Shown one piece after another: positions 43,442-52,091 of a DNA stretch of 64,000 bases. Origin of the DNA: Actinomycetospora corticicola (GTDB taxonomy: Bacteria > Actinomycetota > Actinomycetes > Mycobacteriales > Pseudonocardiaceae). How positions within the stretch are numbered: the stretch's first letter is position 1; each line of letters begins with the position of its first letter. Below the pieces are notes generated by a model, which had not been told where the DNA came from, did not search any database, and saw only the letters and a list, made by a program, of their open reading frames with translations. Location: positions 2,728,001 to 2,792,000 of the forward strand of contig NZ_JACCBN010000001.1 in NCBI RefSeq assembly GCF_013409505.1, read 5' to 3'. Both the position numbers and the translations under genes were made by a program.

Positions 43442-44187
43442 GGTCCCTCTCCCCCCTCCGCGACCGGGTCGTCCAGGTACCCGTCGAACGACTCATTGTG
43501 GCCCACCGGCCCGGGAGGTGAGTCTGCCGCCCGCTCCCCGGCGAGGCGAGCCGCCCCGGCCACGTTCACGAAGCTGTAGCGGTGGTCCGGGCTCGGACCG
43601 TGCATCGCGAGGGCCGCGGTGTGCGTCGGGGTGCAGTACCCCTTGTGGACGTCGAAGCCGTACTCCGGGCGCCGCTCGTGCAGCTCCGCCATCAGGGCGT
43701 CCCGCGTGGTCTTCGCGAGGATCGAGGCCGCCGCCACGCAGGCCGCCGCCAGATCGCCCTTGGGCACCGCGAGGCTCGGCACCCCGAACCCGGTCACCGG
43801 GAAACCGTCGGTGAGCACGTAGCCCGGCCGCACCCCGAGCCGGGCGACCGCGCGGCGCATGCCGTCGATGTTGGCCGCGTGCACGCCCCGGTGGTCGACC
43901 TCCGTCGGGTCGACCAGCACCACGCAGTGGTCCACCGCGCGCCGGCGCACGATGACGGCGAGCCGTTCGCGTTCCGCCGCGGAGAGCAGCTTCGAGTCGG
44001 TGAGGCCGTCGAAGTGCTTCGCGTCGTTCGGCCGCAGGATGCAGGCGGCGACGGCGAGCGGCCCCGCGCACGCCCCGCGACCGGCCTCGTCGACGCCGAC
44101 GACCGGTCCGAGGCCGTGCCGCTCCAGCGCGGACTGCAGCGCCCACGCCTCGCTGGAGCGTCGGATGATCGCGCGGGGCGGCTGCAC
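43438..44187 (-). CDS. rnhB: Ribonuclease HII
   Basis: 249 residues from the GTG at 44187. It removes RNA from RNA/DNA hybrids, including single ribonucleotides. Seen: GPVVGVDEAGRGACAGPLAV (D-E-A-G-R-G), DSKLLSAAERERL, AAASILAKTTRDALMAELHE and YGFDVHKGYCTPTHTAALAM. A GTG at 44301 overlapping the lepB stop as GTGA would give 287 residues with an Arg/Pro-rich extension; but a strong hairpin (44264-44293) sits inside that extension, so the shorter form is preferred with moderate certainty. The C-terminus carries an acidic tail. Confidence 0.92.
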   Translation of the reverse strand: MQPPRAIIRRSSEAWALQSALERHGLGPVVGVDEAGRGACAGPLAVAACILRPNDAKHFDGLTDSKLLSAAERERLAVIVRRRAVDHCVVLVDPTEVDHRGVHAANIDGMRRAVARLGVRPGYVLTDGFPVTGFGVPSLAVPKGDLAAACVAAASILAKTTRDALMAELHERRPEYGFDVHKGYCTPTHTAALAMHGPSPDHRYSFVNVAGAARLAGERAADSPPGPVGHNESFDGYLDDPVAEGGEGP

Positions 44188-44263
44188 CCCGGTCCGCGGG
44201 GGCAGGGGCTTGCGCGCACGGCGGGGCGGGCGTCCCCCGGCCGGTTGACCCGGGCCTCGGGGG

Positions 44264-44293
44264 CGCCCGTCCCCGCTACGGCGGGGACGGGCG
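44264..44293 (-). terminator. 13-bp hairpin just after lepB
   Basis: CGCCCGTCCCCGC (44264-44276) and GCGGGGACGGGCG (44281-44293) with a four-base loop, starting five bases after the lepB stop. It is either a lepB terminator or lies in the coding sequence of a longer rnhB. Confidence 0.6.
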
Positions 44294-44297
44294 GTGG

Positions 44298-46133
44298 TCA
44301 CTCGAGGGTCGGCCCTTCCCGACGTCGGGTGGGGTCGGGCGGGGCGCCCGTCGTCGCCCCGGTGAGTGCGCGGCGCAGTCGGCGCCCGCTCCACACCACG
44401 GGCACGGCGAGCAGCGCGCCGGCGACCTCCGGCGTGCCCCCGGGAACGCCGCCCTCACCCGTCGTCGGGGCGAGGGCGGTGGCCGTGGGCTGCTGCGGGT
44501 CGATCGCGGGCACGGTGCGCCAGCGGGTGATCGGCAGGACGACCACGCGCACCTTGCCGATCACGTCGGAGAGCGGCACCGGGCCGTGGAAGCGGGCGTC
44601 CGCGGAGTTGTTGCGGTTGTCGCCCATCACCCAGAGCTGGCCCTGCGGCACCTGCACCGGGTCGAACGCGGCCTGCCGGTCGCCGAGCCCCGACTGGTAG
44701 TAGAGGTAGGGCTCGGTCAGGGGCTGCCCGTCGACCAGGACCCGGTTCTGCGCGTCGCAGCACTGCACGGTCTGCCCGCCGACCGCGATCACGCGCTTGA
44801 CGAAGTCCTTCTCGTTCGGCGCCGCGAGCCCGACCAGCGAGAGGGCGTCCTGGAACCCGCGCACGATCGGGTTGCCCGACGGCTCGGAGTCGCCGACCTC
44901 GTCGTTGTCGAGCCACGCGGGCGGGCCCTTGAACACGACGACGTCGCCGGGCGCCGGGTCGGTGAAGCGGTAGCTCACCTTGTCCACCGCCACGCGGTCG
45001 TTCGCGCAGCCGGTGCAGCCGTGCAGCGTCTGCTCCATCGATGCCGAGGGGATCACGTAGATCCGGGCGACGAACGTCTGGATGACGAACGTGAGCACGA
45101 TGGCGACGACGATCAGCAGGGGCAGCTCGCGCCAGAACGAACCCTTGCGCTTCTTCTTGCCGCCCGGCGTGGTGCCGGTGGCGTCGTCCTTGCCCTTGGC
45201 GCGGCGGCCCGGGCCGGAGGACCCGGCGTCGCTGCCGTTGCGGCCCGGCCCGGCGGCGGCCGCGCCACGACGACGGCCCGACGACCGCTCCTCGTCGGCG
45301 ACCGCGCTGCCGTCGACCTGGGTGTCGCCCGCCGCCGCGGCCGCGCCGCGACGGTGCTTCCCGGTGTCGGGGCCGAGCCCGGTGGTCTGCGTGACGTCGG
45401 ACCCGTCGTCGGGAGCCGCGGAGGATCCCGAGGTGGACGCCGAGGACTGCGAGGGCGGCGGGATGCCGCCGGCGAGCAGGGGCCGGTCGGCGGGCGGCGA
45501 GGCGGGGGGCGCCTGCTCCGCAGGGGCCTGCACCGCGGTCGGGGCGGGGCGCTGCTCGCCCGTCGTCGGGAAGGGACGCTGCTCGCCCGTCGTCGGGAAC
45601 GGCCCCTGGCTGCCCGACGGCGGACCGGCGGGGCGACCGACCGGGGGACGCGGCGCGTAGCCGTGCGGCGGGGACGGCGGGGCCTGACCGTACGGCGGGG
45701 GCGGCGCCTGGCCGTAGGACGGCGAGGCCGGGGGCTGCCCGTACGGCGGTGAGGGCGGTGCCTGTCCGTACGGCGGAGACGGCGGCGCCTGACCGTACGG
45801 AGACCCGGGGCGCGAGGGCGGCTGACCCGGCCCGGGCGTCCGCCACGAGTCACGCGGCGGCCCGGAGGGCAACGCCGTGGGGGGCGGCCACTCGGCGGTG
45901 GGACGGCGCCCCGACAGGGGGTCGGCGTCCGGCGCGCCGTGGCGACCGGAGGCCGGACCGAACCGGCCCTCGTCGGAGGGGGACCCGTGCCGACCGGCCG
46001 GCCGGCGGTCGCCGTTCACCTCGCCGTAGGGGTCTTCCCCGGGGTCGGCCTCAGCGGGCCCGCCCCACCGCGGATCGACCCCGCCGTGGCGGGGCTCGCG
46101 GTAGCGGCGGCCGGGCTCGTCGGTCGGTGGCAC
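44298..46133 (-). CDS. lepB: Signal peptidase I with ~330-residue disordered N-terminal region
   Basis: 611 residues, roughly twice the usual actinobacterial length. The catalytic part starts near residue 330: a basic stretch G-G-K-K-K-R-K-G, one membrane helix (LLIVVAIVLTFVIQTFVARI), Ser nucleophile in YVIPSASMEQTL near 363, Lys general base in DFVKRVIAVGGQTVQ near 445, and GQLWVMGDNRNNSADARFHG. A second hydrophobic segment lies near the C-terminus (AGALLAVPVVW). The N-terminal region is Pro/Gly/Ser-rich and includes about six YGQAPPSPP-type repeats and two P-F-P-T-T-G-E-Q-R units. The ATG at 46133 gives MPPTDEPGRRYRE. The enzyme cuts signal peptides of exported proteins. Confidence 0.93.
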   Translation of the reverse strand: MPPTDEPGRRYREPRHGGVDPRWGGPAEADPGEDPYGEVNGDRRPAGRHGSPSDEGRFGPASGRHGAPDADPLSGRRPTAEWPPPTALPSGPPRDSWRTPGPGQPPSRPGSPYGQAPPSPPYGQAPPSPPYGQPPASPSYGQAPPPPYGQAPPSPPHGYAPRPPVGRPAGPPSGSQGPFPTTGEQRPFPTTGEQRPAPTAVQAPAEQAPPASPPADRPLLAGGIPPPSQSSASTSGSSAAPDDGSDVTQTTGLGPDTGKHRRGAAAAAGDTQVDGSAVADEERSSGRRRGAAAAGPGRNGSDAGSSGPGRRAKGKDDATGTTPGGKKKRKGSFWRELPLLIVVAIVLTFVIQTFVARIYVIPSASMEQTLHGCTGCANDRVAVDKVSYRFTDPAPGDVVVFKGPPAWLDNDEVGDSEPSGNPIVRGFQDALSLVGLAAPNEKDFVKRVIAVGGQTVQCCDAQNRVLVDGQPLTEPYLYYQSGLGDRQAAFDPVQVPQGQLWVMGDNRNNSADARFHGPVPLSDVIGKVRVVVLPITRWRTVPAIDPQQPTATALAPTTGEGGVPGGTPEVAGALLAVPVVWSGRRLRRALTGATTGAPPDPTRRREGPTLE

Positions 46134-46162
46134 GTCGTCAGGCTAGGAGACGCCGGGCCGCG

Positions 46163-46522
46163 TCAGGACGCGGAGGTCGTCTCGCGCTTCTCGCGGATCT
46201 TCGCGGCCTTGCCGCGCAGCTCCCGGAGGTAGTAGAGCTTCGCGCGCCGGACGTCACCGCGGGTCACGACCTCGATGTGGTCGATGTTGGGCGTGTGCAC
46301 CGGGAAGGTGCGCTCCACCCCGACGCCGAAGCTGACCTTACGGACGGTGAACGTCTCGCGGAGGCCGCCACCGTGGCGACGGATCACGACACCCTGGAAG
46401 ACCTGTACACGAGAGCGTGAACCCTCGATGACCTTGACGTGCACCTTGACGGTGTCACCCGGGCGGAAGTCCGGGATGTCGGAGCGCAGCGAGCGCGCGT
46501 CGAGCTCGTCCAGGGCGTTCAT
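46163..46522 (-). CDS. rplS: 50S ribosomal protein L19
   Basis: 119 residues, normal length. Diagnostic: [60 protein letters not shown] and [20 protein letters not shown]. It lies between trmD and lepB, as in most actinobacteria. The 190-base gap to trmD carries only a weak 7-bp hairpin (46566-46588). Confidence 0.97.
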   Translation of the reverse strand: MNALDELDARSLRSDIPDFRPGDTVKVHVKVIEGSRSRVQVFQGVVIRRHGGGLRETFTVRKVSFGVGVERTFPVHTPNIDHIEVVTRGDVRRAKLYYLRELRGKAAKIREKRETTSAS

Positions 46523-46712
46523 GGTCTGTCGTCCTCGCCTGTCTCGGGTCGCCTCCGGCCACGCGCCACCGTCGAGTTCGAACGGTGGGCAGGCCCGGAG
46601 CGACCGGATGGGTGTCGTCCCTGTCACGGGGGACCGCCCGGAGGCGGCCCGCGGCCCGTGGCAACTCCCCCAGTCTGCCAGACGGCTCAGCCACGCCGGG
46701 CAGGCGGGGCGG

Positions 46713-47495
46713 TCACGGGCTCCCGCCCGGGACCTCGTACCCCGCGCCCGCCAGCACCTCCCGGTCCCGCCGGTCGAACGCCGTCGCCCCGAGCCGCTCG
46801 ACGAGCCGGTCGAGCAGGTCGGGCCGCACCGCCGCCGTCCGTTCCAACGAGCGGTCACGACGCCACCGTGCGACCGCGCCGTGGTCCCCCGACCGCAGCA
46901 CCGGCGGCACGTCGAGCTCCCGCCAGGACTCCGGGCGCGTGTACGCGGGGGCCTCGAGCAGCCCGTCGGAGAACGAGTCGAGCTCGGCGGAGGCCGGGTT
47001 CCCGAGCACGCCGGGCACGAGCCGGGACACCGCCTCGACCACCACGAGGGCCGCCACCTCCCCGCCGGCCAGCACGTAGTCCCCGAGGGAGAACTCCTCG
47101 ACCGGTCCACGCCGTGCCGCGTCGACCGGCACCCGCCCGTCGATCCCCTCGTACCGGCCGCACGCGATCGTCAGCCGGGACGCCTCCGCCCAGCCCGCGA
47201 CCCGCCGCTGTGTGAGCGGCGCCCCCGCCGGGGTCGGCACCAGCAGCACACCCGGGTCGTCGGGCACGGCCGCCCGCACCGCGTCCAGGGCCTCCCCCCA
47301 CACCGTCGGCGTCATGACCATCCCGGGGCCGCCGCCGTACGGGGAATCGTCCACCGCCTGGTGCACGCCGGTGGCCCATCGACGCAGGTCGTGGACGTGC
47401 AGGTCGATCAGCCCGGCACGGCGGGCGCGTCCGACGATGGCGTCGTCGAGTGGCGCGAGGTAGTCGGGGAAGATCGTGACGACGTCGATGCGCAC
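46713..47495 (-). CDS. trmD: tRNA (guanine37-N1)-methyltransferase
   Basis: 260 residues. It methylates G37 of tRNAs for proline, leucine and arginine, keeping the reading frame. The knotted SPOUT core is seen in [45 protein letters not shown] and [20 protein letters not shown], then [15 protein letters not shown]. It is divergent by 41 bases from the MgtC-like gene and so likely shares a control region with it. Confidence 0.96.
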   Translation of the reverse strand: MRIDVVTIFPDYLAPLDDAIVGRARRAGLIDLHVHDLRRWATGVHQAVDDSPYGGGPGMVMTPTVWGEALDAVRAAVPDDPGVLLVPTPAGAPLTQRRVAGWAEASRLTIACGRYEGIDGRVPVDAARRGPVEEFSLGDYVLAGGEVAALVVVEAVSRLVPGVLGNPASAELDSFSDGLLEAPAYTRPESWRELDVPPVLRSGDHGAVARWRRDRSLERTAAVRPDLLDRLVERLGATAFDRRDREVLAGAGYEVPGGSP

Positions 47496-47536
47496 GCCGG
47501 GATCCTGCCAACCGGTGACGGAGGAGAGGACGCGAG

Positions 47537-48250
47537 GTGTTCTGGACGACGGGTCTGGCCGGTCAGGTGGGGGTCCTGCTGCCCCTGGCCATCGCGCTCG
47601 TGCTCTCGACCGCGGTCGGCATCGAGCGGGAGCTCGCGGCGAAGTCGGCCGGCCTCCGCACCCACGCCCTGGTCGGCGTCGGTTCCGCGGCGTTCATGCT
47701 CGTGTCGAAGTACGGCTTCGACGACCTGCTGCGGATCGACGACGTGTCGCTCGACCCGTCGCGCGTCGCGGCCCAGATCGTCTCCGGCATCGGGTTTATC
47801 GGCGGCGGACTGATCTTCGTCCGCCGGGACGCCGTGCGCGGCCTGACGACGGCGGCCACCGTCTGGCTCGTCGCCGCGGTGGGGATGGCCTGCGGGGCGG
47901 GACTCCCCCTGCTCGCGCTCGCGGGCGTCGTCGCGCACTACCTCGTGACCCGTGGCTTCCGGCCGCTCGCCCGGGCCCTGTCGCGGTCGTCGAACGCCCC
48001 GCGCGCGGTGCACGTGTCCTACGCGGACGGGCGCGGCGTGCTGCGCCGCGTGCTCAGCACCGCCACGGAGCGCGGCTTCGCGGTCGCGGGCGTGACGGTG
48101 GACCGGGACGGCACCGAGGACGGCACGGCCGCGGTCACGCTCTCGCTGCTCGGCCGCATCCCCCTGCACCCGCTCACCAGTGAGCTCGCGGAGATCCCCG
48201 GCGTCCGGAGCGTGCGGGTGGGCGAGGACGACGAGGAGCCGGCCGACTGA
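47537..48250 (+). CDS. MgtC/SapB family membrane protein
   Basis: 237 residues. Four to five N-terminal helices carry the family signature: GVLLPLAIALVLSTAVGIER E-L-A-A-K-S-A-G-L-R-T-H, then GSAAFMLVS and IVSGIGFIGGGLIFVRRDAV R-G-L-T-T-A-A-T-V-W. A ~80-residue ACT-like C-terminal domain follows. MgtC proteins matter for growth at low magnesium and within phagocytes. The start is a GTG at 47537 with GAGGAGAGG upstream. The gene interrupts the usual trmD-rimM run on the opposite strand, so it looks inserted. A repeat-derived hairpin follows it. Confidence 0.92.
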   Translation: MFWTTGLAGQVGVLLPLAIALVLSTAVGIERELAAKSAGLRTHALVGVGSAAFMLVSKYGFDDLLRIDDVSLDPSRVAAQIVSGIGFIGGGLIFVRRDAVRGLTTAATVWLVAAVGMACGAGLPLLALAGVVAHYLVTRGFRPLARALSRSSNAPRAVHVSYADGRGVLRRVLSTATERGFAVAGVTVDRDGTEDGTAAVTLSLLGRIPLHPLTSELAEIPGVRSVRVGEDDEEPAD

Positions 48251-48255
48251 CCGTG

Positions 48256-48323
48256 TCCCCGATGGCAGGAAAGCGTCGTTGCTGTCGTCGGACGACAGCA
48301 ACGACGCTCCGCTGCGACGGGGA
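48256..48323. repeat. Composite hairpin made of two half copies of the 37-base repeat (copy D)
   Basis: A 17-bp perfect stem (GCGTCGTTGCTGTCGTC and complement, 48273-48289 and 48291-48307) around one G. Each arm with its flank matches the first two thirds of the 37-base repeat, once in each orientation. It sits between convergent mgtC and rimM, six bases after the first stop and nine before the second, so it probably works as a bidirectional terminator. Confidence 0.8.
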
Positions 48324-48331
48324 GTCGGGCC

Positions 48332-48856
48332 CTACTCCGGGTCCAGCAGACCCTCGGGCGGGTCGAGCACCACACGGCCGCCGGCCACGTCCACGGTCGG
48401 CACGATGGCGAGGACGAAGGGGACCAGGAGCTCCGTGCCCTCCCGGTCGACCACGAGCGTCTCCCCACCGGCGCCGTGATCGACGGCGGTGACCGTCCCG
48501 ATCACGGTGCCGTCGGCGAGCTCCACGCGGAGCCCCTCGAGCTGGTGGTCGTGGAACTCGTCGGGGTCGTCCGGCGCGGCCTCGAGGGGCGGCGCGGACA
48601 GGACGGCGCGACGGAGCCGCTCGGCGGCGTCGCGGTCGGCGACCTCCTCCGCGGACACCAGGAGGCGGCCGGAGTGCCAGCGCGCCCCGACGATCGTCAG
48701 GAACCCGCCGTCGGGAAGGCGGAGCCGCGCCCCGGGCGCGAACCGCGTCTCGACGTCGTCGGTCGAGGGCTCGACCACGAGTTCACCGCGCAGGCCGTGC
48801 ACCTTGACGACCCGCCCGACCACACGCAGGTCGGACGGGTCGTTCCGGGGGGCCAC
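48332..48856 (-). CDS. rimM: 16S rRNA processing protein RimM
   Basis: 174 residues. RimM binds S19 and helps mature the 30S head. The N-terminal domain shows VVGRVVKVHGLRGELVVEPS T-D-D, with RFAPGARLRLPD following; the PRC-barrel has DEFHDHQLEGLRVELADGTV, IGTVTAVDHGAGGETLVV and E-L-L-V-P-F-V. The start is a GTG at 48856, two bases after the stop of the KH-domain gene. Confidence 0.95.
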   Translation of the reverse strand: MAPRNDPSDLRVVGRVVKVHGLRGELVVEPSTDDVETRFAPGARLRLPDGGFLTIVGARWHSGRLLVSAEEVADRDAAERLRRAVLSAPPLEAAPDDPDEFHDHQLEGLRVELADGTVIGTVTAVDHGAGGETLVVDREGTELLVPFVLAIVPTVDVAGGRVVLDPPEGLLDPE

Positions 48857-48858
48857 GG

Positions 48859-49098
48859 TCAGCGGTCGGTGTCGACGACGTCGACCCGCACCCCGCGACC
48901 GCCGACCCCGCTGATCACGGTGCGCAGTGCGGTGGCCGTGCGTCCGCCGCGCCCGATGACCTTGCCCAGGTCGTCGGGGTGGACCCGCACCTCGAGGGTG
49001 CGGCCACGGCGGTTGGTGACGAGGTCGACCGCGACCTCGTCGGGGTGCGTGACGATGCCCCGCACCAGGTGCTCGAGGGCCTCGGCGAGATCACTCAC
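48859..49098 (-). CDS. khpA: KH-domain RNA-binding protein (KhpA type)
   Basis: 79 residues, beginning M-S-D-L-A-E-A-L-E-H-L-V-R-G-I-V-T-H-P-D. The single KH domain has the G-x-x-G loop in DDLGKVIGRGGRTATALRTV. KhpA pairs with KhpB in other bacteria to bind RNA and affect cell division. The GTG at 49098 starts seven bases after rpsP, between rpsP and rimM as usual. Confidence 0.94.
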   Translation of the reverse strand: MSDLAEALEHLVRGIVTHPDEVAVDLVTNRRGRTLEVRVHPDDLGKVIGRGGRTATALRTVISGVGGRGVRVDVVDTDR

Positions 49099-49105
49099 CG
49101 CAGGC

Positions 49106-49468
49106 TCACTCGGCCGCGGCGTTGCCGCTGACCTTGGCCAGCTCCTCGTTGAAGCGGGCCTGCTTGTCGACCTTCTCCGGCTTGGTCTGCAGGCGCCCCT
49201 CGGTGTGCGGGAGGCCCTTGAACTTCTGCCAGTCCCCGGTCACCTTGAGCAGGTGGTGCACCGGCTCGGTCGGCTGCGCGCCGACACCCAGCCAGTACTG
49301 CGCCCGCTCCGAGTCGATCTTGATGGTGCTGGGGTTGTCCTTCGGGTGGTACTCGCCGATCGTCTCGATGACGCGCCCGTCACGGCGGTTACGGGCATCG
49401 GCGATGACCACGCGGTAGTGGGGCTCGCGGATCTTGCCCATGCGGGCGAGCTTGATCTTGACGGCCAC
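49106..49468 (-). CDS. rpsP: 30S ribosomal protein S16
   Basis: 120 residues. Core: [40 protein letters not shown] and [21 protein letters not shown]-terminal extension of ~35 residues ([20 protein letters not shown]) is typical of actinobacteria. GTG start at 49468. First gene of the rpsP-khpA-rimM operon; ffh lies upstream beyond an insertion of three genes. Confidence 0.97.
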   Translation of the reverse strand: MAVKIKLARMGKIREPHYRVVIADARNRRDGRVIETIGEYHPKDNPSTIKIDSERAQYWLGVGAQPTEPVHHLLKVTGDWQKFKGLPHTEGRLQTKPEKVDKQARFNEELAKVSGNAAAE

Positions 49469-49615
49469 GGGTCCGGTGCACTCCTCGTTCGCGGTACTGC
49501 TGCGTGCTCGACGTCTCCGCGCGACGTGGGGTGCCGCGCGTGCGCCAAAGGTCCGACGGTCACGGCCCAGGGAGAGGGTGGCCGTGACGCAACTCCCCGA
49601 TTGTGCCAGACCCCC

Positions 49616-50374
49616 TCACGACGACGGGTCGGCGGGCTCCGCGAGCGCCTCCCGGACCGCGCGCGCGTTCGCCACGGCCTCCGGGGTGTCCCCGTGCAGG
49701 CACAGCGAGTCCGCCCGCACCGCGACCTCGGTGCCGTCCACCGCCACGATCACGCCGTCCCGCGCGAGACGGACCGCCCGCTCGACGACCGCCGCGGTGT
49801 CCGGCAGCAGCGCACCGGGCTCCGAGCGCGGGACGAGCGTGCCCTCCGGCGTGTAGCCGCGGTCGGCGAAGGCCTCGGCGATCGTGGGGAGCCCGGCGTC
49901 GGCCGCGAACTCGAGCAACCGGCCGCCCGGGAGCGCCATGACGGGGAGGTCCCCGGCGGCGCGCGCCGCGTCGACGACCGCCCGCGCCTGCACCTCGTGG
50001 TGCACCACCGTGTTGTAGAGCGCGCCGTGCGGCTTCACGTACTCCACGGTCCCGAAGGCCCGGAGCGCACCGATCTGGTAGAGGATCTCCGCGGTGAGCG
50101 TCTCCGGGTCGACGTCGAGGAACCGGCGCCCGAAGCCGGCGAGATCCCGGTAGGAGACCTGGGCCCCGATCCGCACCCCGCGCTCCGCCGCCCGCGCGCA
50201 GACGCGGCGCATCGTCACCGCGTCGCCCGCGTGGAACCCGCAGGCGACGTTGGCCGAGGTGACCACGTCGAGCAGCGCGTCGTCGTCGGTCAGGGACCAG
50301 GTGCCGAAGCCCTCGGCGAGGTCGGCGTTGAGGTCGAAGGAGACGGAGCGGAGCGGAGCTCGACCATCGGACAT
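49616..50374 (-). CDS. pxpA: 5-oxoprolinase subunit A (LamB/YcsF family)
   Basis: 252 residues. Family motifs: VSFDLNADLAEGFGTWSLTD, VTSANVACGFHAGDAVTMRR near residue 40, GAQVSYRDLAGFGRRFLDVD, EYVKPHGALYNTVVHHEVQA and LCLHGDTPEAVANARAVREA. PxpA works with PxpB and PxpC to open 5-oxoproline in an ATP-dependent way; pxpB and pxpC are not in this window, so they are elsewhere or the protein acts otherwise. ATG at 50374; only two bases separate it from the amidohydrolase gene. Confidence 0.93.
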   Translation of the reverse strand: MSDGRAPLRSVSFDLNADLAEGFGTWSLTDDDALLDVVTSANVACGFHAGDAVTMRRVCARAAERGVRIGAQVSYRDLAGFGRRFLDVDPETLTAEILYQIGALRAFGTVEYVKPHGALYNTVVHHEVQARAVVDAARAAGDLPVMALPGGRLLEFAADAGLPTIAEAFADRGYTPEGTLVPRSEPGALLPDTAAVVERAVRLARDGVIVAVDGTEVAVRADSLCLHGDTPEAVANARAVREALAEPADPSS

Positions 50375-50376
50375 GG

Positions 50377-51450
50377 CTAGAGCGCCGTTCCCCGCCGCAG
50401 CACCGCCACGGGCCGCCGCAGCAGGTCCAGGTCGCCCCGCGGGTCGCCGGACACCACCACGACGTCCGCCGGCGCACCGACCTCGAGGGCCGGCCGTCCC
50501 AGCCAGGACCGCGCCGCACCCGACGCCGCGGCCAGGGCGCGCTCGGCGCCGAGCCCGACCTCGGCGAGGGCCGCGATCTCGTCGACGATCCGGCCGTGCC
50601 GGATGCCGCCGCCCGCGTCCGTCCCGGCGTAGACCGGGACGCCCGCGTCGATCGCGGCCGCGACGGTGTCGTGGGACCGGGCGTAGAGGTCGCGCATGTG
50701 GGCGCCGTAGGCCGGGAACTTCTCGCCCGCCGCGTCGGCGAACGAGGGGAAGTTCTCGACGTTGACCAGCGTCGGCACCAGCGCGGTCCCCCGCTCGACC
50801 ATCATCGCGATCGTCTCGTCGGTGAGCCCGGTGCCGTGCTCGATGCAGTCGATCCCCGCGCCGATCAGGCCGGGCAGGGCGTGCTCGCCGAAGACGTGCG
50901 CCGTGACCCGGGCCCCGTGGGCGTGCGCGGCGTCGATGGCCTCGCGCAGCACGTCGTCGGGCCACAGCGGCGTCAGGTCGCCCGCCTCGCGCTCGATCCA
51001 GTCCCCGACGAGCTTCACCCACGGGTTGTGGGCCGCCTGCTCCGCGACGAGGCGCGGCAGGTCGGTCGGCTCCTCGGCGTCGATCGGCAGCCCGCGGATG
51101 TAGCGCTTCGGGCGGGCGAGGTGGCGGCCCGCACGGACGATCTCGGGCATCCGCGGGTCGTCGTCGAGCGGGCGGGTGTCGATCGGCGAGCCGCAGTCCC
51201 GCAGCAGCAGCGCGCCCGACGCCGCGTCGGTGTGCCCCTGGGTGCGCGCCTCCTCGAGCTCGACCGGACCGTCCGGACCGATCCCGACGTGGCAGTGCGC
51301 GTCCACCAGCCCCGGCAGGATCCAGCCGTCGATCCGGTCGGCCCCGGCGATCTCCTCGGAGGTGATCAGGCCGACGTCGCCGACCCAGAGGTCGCGAGGC
51401 TCGTCGTCGCCGCTGCCGTCGAGGACCGGACCGTGGAGGTGGAGGGGCAC
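50377..51450 (-). CDS. Amidohydrolase-superfamily protein (imidazolonepropionase-like)
   Basis: 357 residues. The metal-dependent hydrolase barrel shows H-x-H in LPGLVDAHCHVGIGPDGP near residue 50, a His in VTAHVFGEHALPGLIGAG, H in IDCIEHGTGLTD and D in VPVYAGTDAGGGIRHG, with a C-terminal composite beta domain ending in LGRPALEVGAPADVVVVSGD. It probably hydrolyses a cyclic amide or amidine. Coupling to pxpA suggests a joint role in using cyclic amides (inference). The GTG at 51450 gives MPLHLHGPV; the usual frame continues upstream without a site. Confidence 0.87.
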   Translation of the reverse strand: MPLHLHGPVLDGSGDDEPRDLWVGDVGLITSEEIAGADRIDGWILPGLVDAHCHVGIGPDGPVELEEARTQGHTDAASGALLLRDCGSPIDTRPLDDDPRMPEIVRAGRHLARPKRYIRGLPIDAEEPTDLPRLVAEQAAHNPWVKLVGDWIEREAGDLTPLWPDDVLREAIDAAHAHGARVTAHVFGEHALPGLIGAGIDCIEHGTGLTDETIAMMVERGTALVPTLVNVENFPSFADAAGEKFPAYGAHMRDLYARSHDTVAAAIDAGVPVYAGTDAGGGIRHGRIVDEIAALAEVGLGAERALAAASGAARSWLGRPALEVGAPADVVVVSGDPRGDLDLLRRPVAVLRRGTAL

Positions 51451-51481
51451 GGGTCGGCAGCCTAGGAGACCCGCCGCCCGC

Positions 51482-51528
51482 GTGAGGGGAACCCTCGTGC
51501 CATCGGAGCGCTCGGTTCCTCCCCTCAC
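51482..51528. promoter_or_regulatory. Inverted repeat upstream of the amidohydrolase gene
   Basis: GTGAGGGGAACC (51482-51493) and GGTTCC-CCTCAC with a three-base bulge (51514-51528). It lies in the 139-base divergent gap between the amidohydrolase and the Uma2-like gene and could be an operator. Confidence 0.35.
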
Positions 51529-51589
51529 CCCCGGCCGTCTTCCTGGCATCCGGCTGAGCACGCCGACAGGGGGTGGTTACGGTCGCGCG

Positions 51590-51982
51590 GTGATCCCGGT
51601 GGCCGCAGTGATCGCGGAGGCGCTCGAGGCCCAGGCGCCCGCGGACCTCGTCGTCGTCCGCCGCGCGCCGGTGCACTTCCCCGGCGCGGTCGTCCGCACG
51701 CCCGCCCTGCTGGTCGCCGGGGCGGTCCGCGCGTCCTACGGGCCGACCGACGTCCGGCTCGCCGTCGAGGTCGAGCCGACCGACGACGACCGGACGAGCT
51801 CGCCCGCGGTGTACGGCGAGCACGGCGTGCCGCACGTCTGGCGGGTCACCCCGGAGCCGCCGACGATCCGCGTGTTCGCGCTGCGCGACGGCGTGCACCA
51901 GCAGGTCGCGGCGTCGGCGCACGTCCTCGCCCACGCCCCGTTCCGGCTGCGGGTCGACCTCACCGAACCGACGGGGCGCTGA
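51590..51982 (+). CDS. Uma2-like (DUF820) nuclease-fold protein, short and degenerate
   Basis: 130 residues from the GTG at 51590. The middle matches the Uma2 pattern (LAVEVEPTDDDRTSSPAVYG E-H-G-V-P-H-V-W-R-V), where typical members read V-E-V-x-S-P-S-T-x-x-x-D and Y-x-x-x-G-V-x-E-Y-W. The lysine expected between these motifs is missing, and the usual N-terminal ~60 residues are short, so nuclease activity is doubtful. Uma2 genes are very abundant in actinobacteria. Convergent with ffh. Confidence 0.65.
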   Translation: MIPVAAVIAEALEAQAPADLVVVRRAPVHFPGAVVRTPALLVAGAVRASYGPTDVRLAVEVEPTDDDRTSSPAVYGEHGVPHVWRVTPEPPTIRVFALRDGVHQQVAASAHVLAHAPFRLRVDLTEPTGR

Positions 51983-52091
51983 GCACCGCCGCGAGCACGA
52001 TGATCAACGGTCCCTCAGCGGCCTGGTCCGGCCCTCGCGAGCCCGATCAGGGTCTGGTGATCATGTCGCCGCGGCGTCGTGACGCCCGGAC

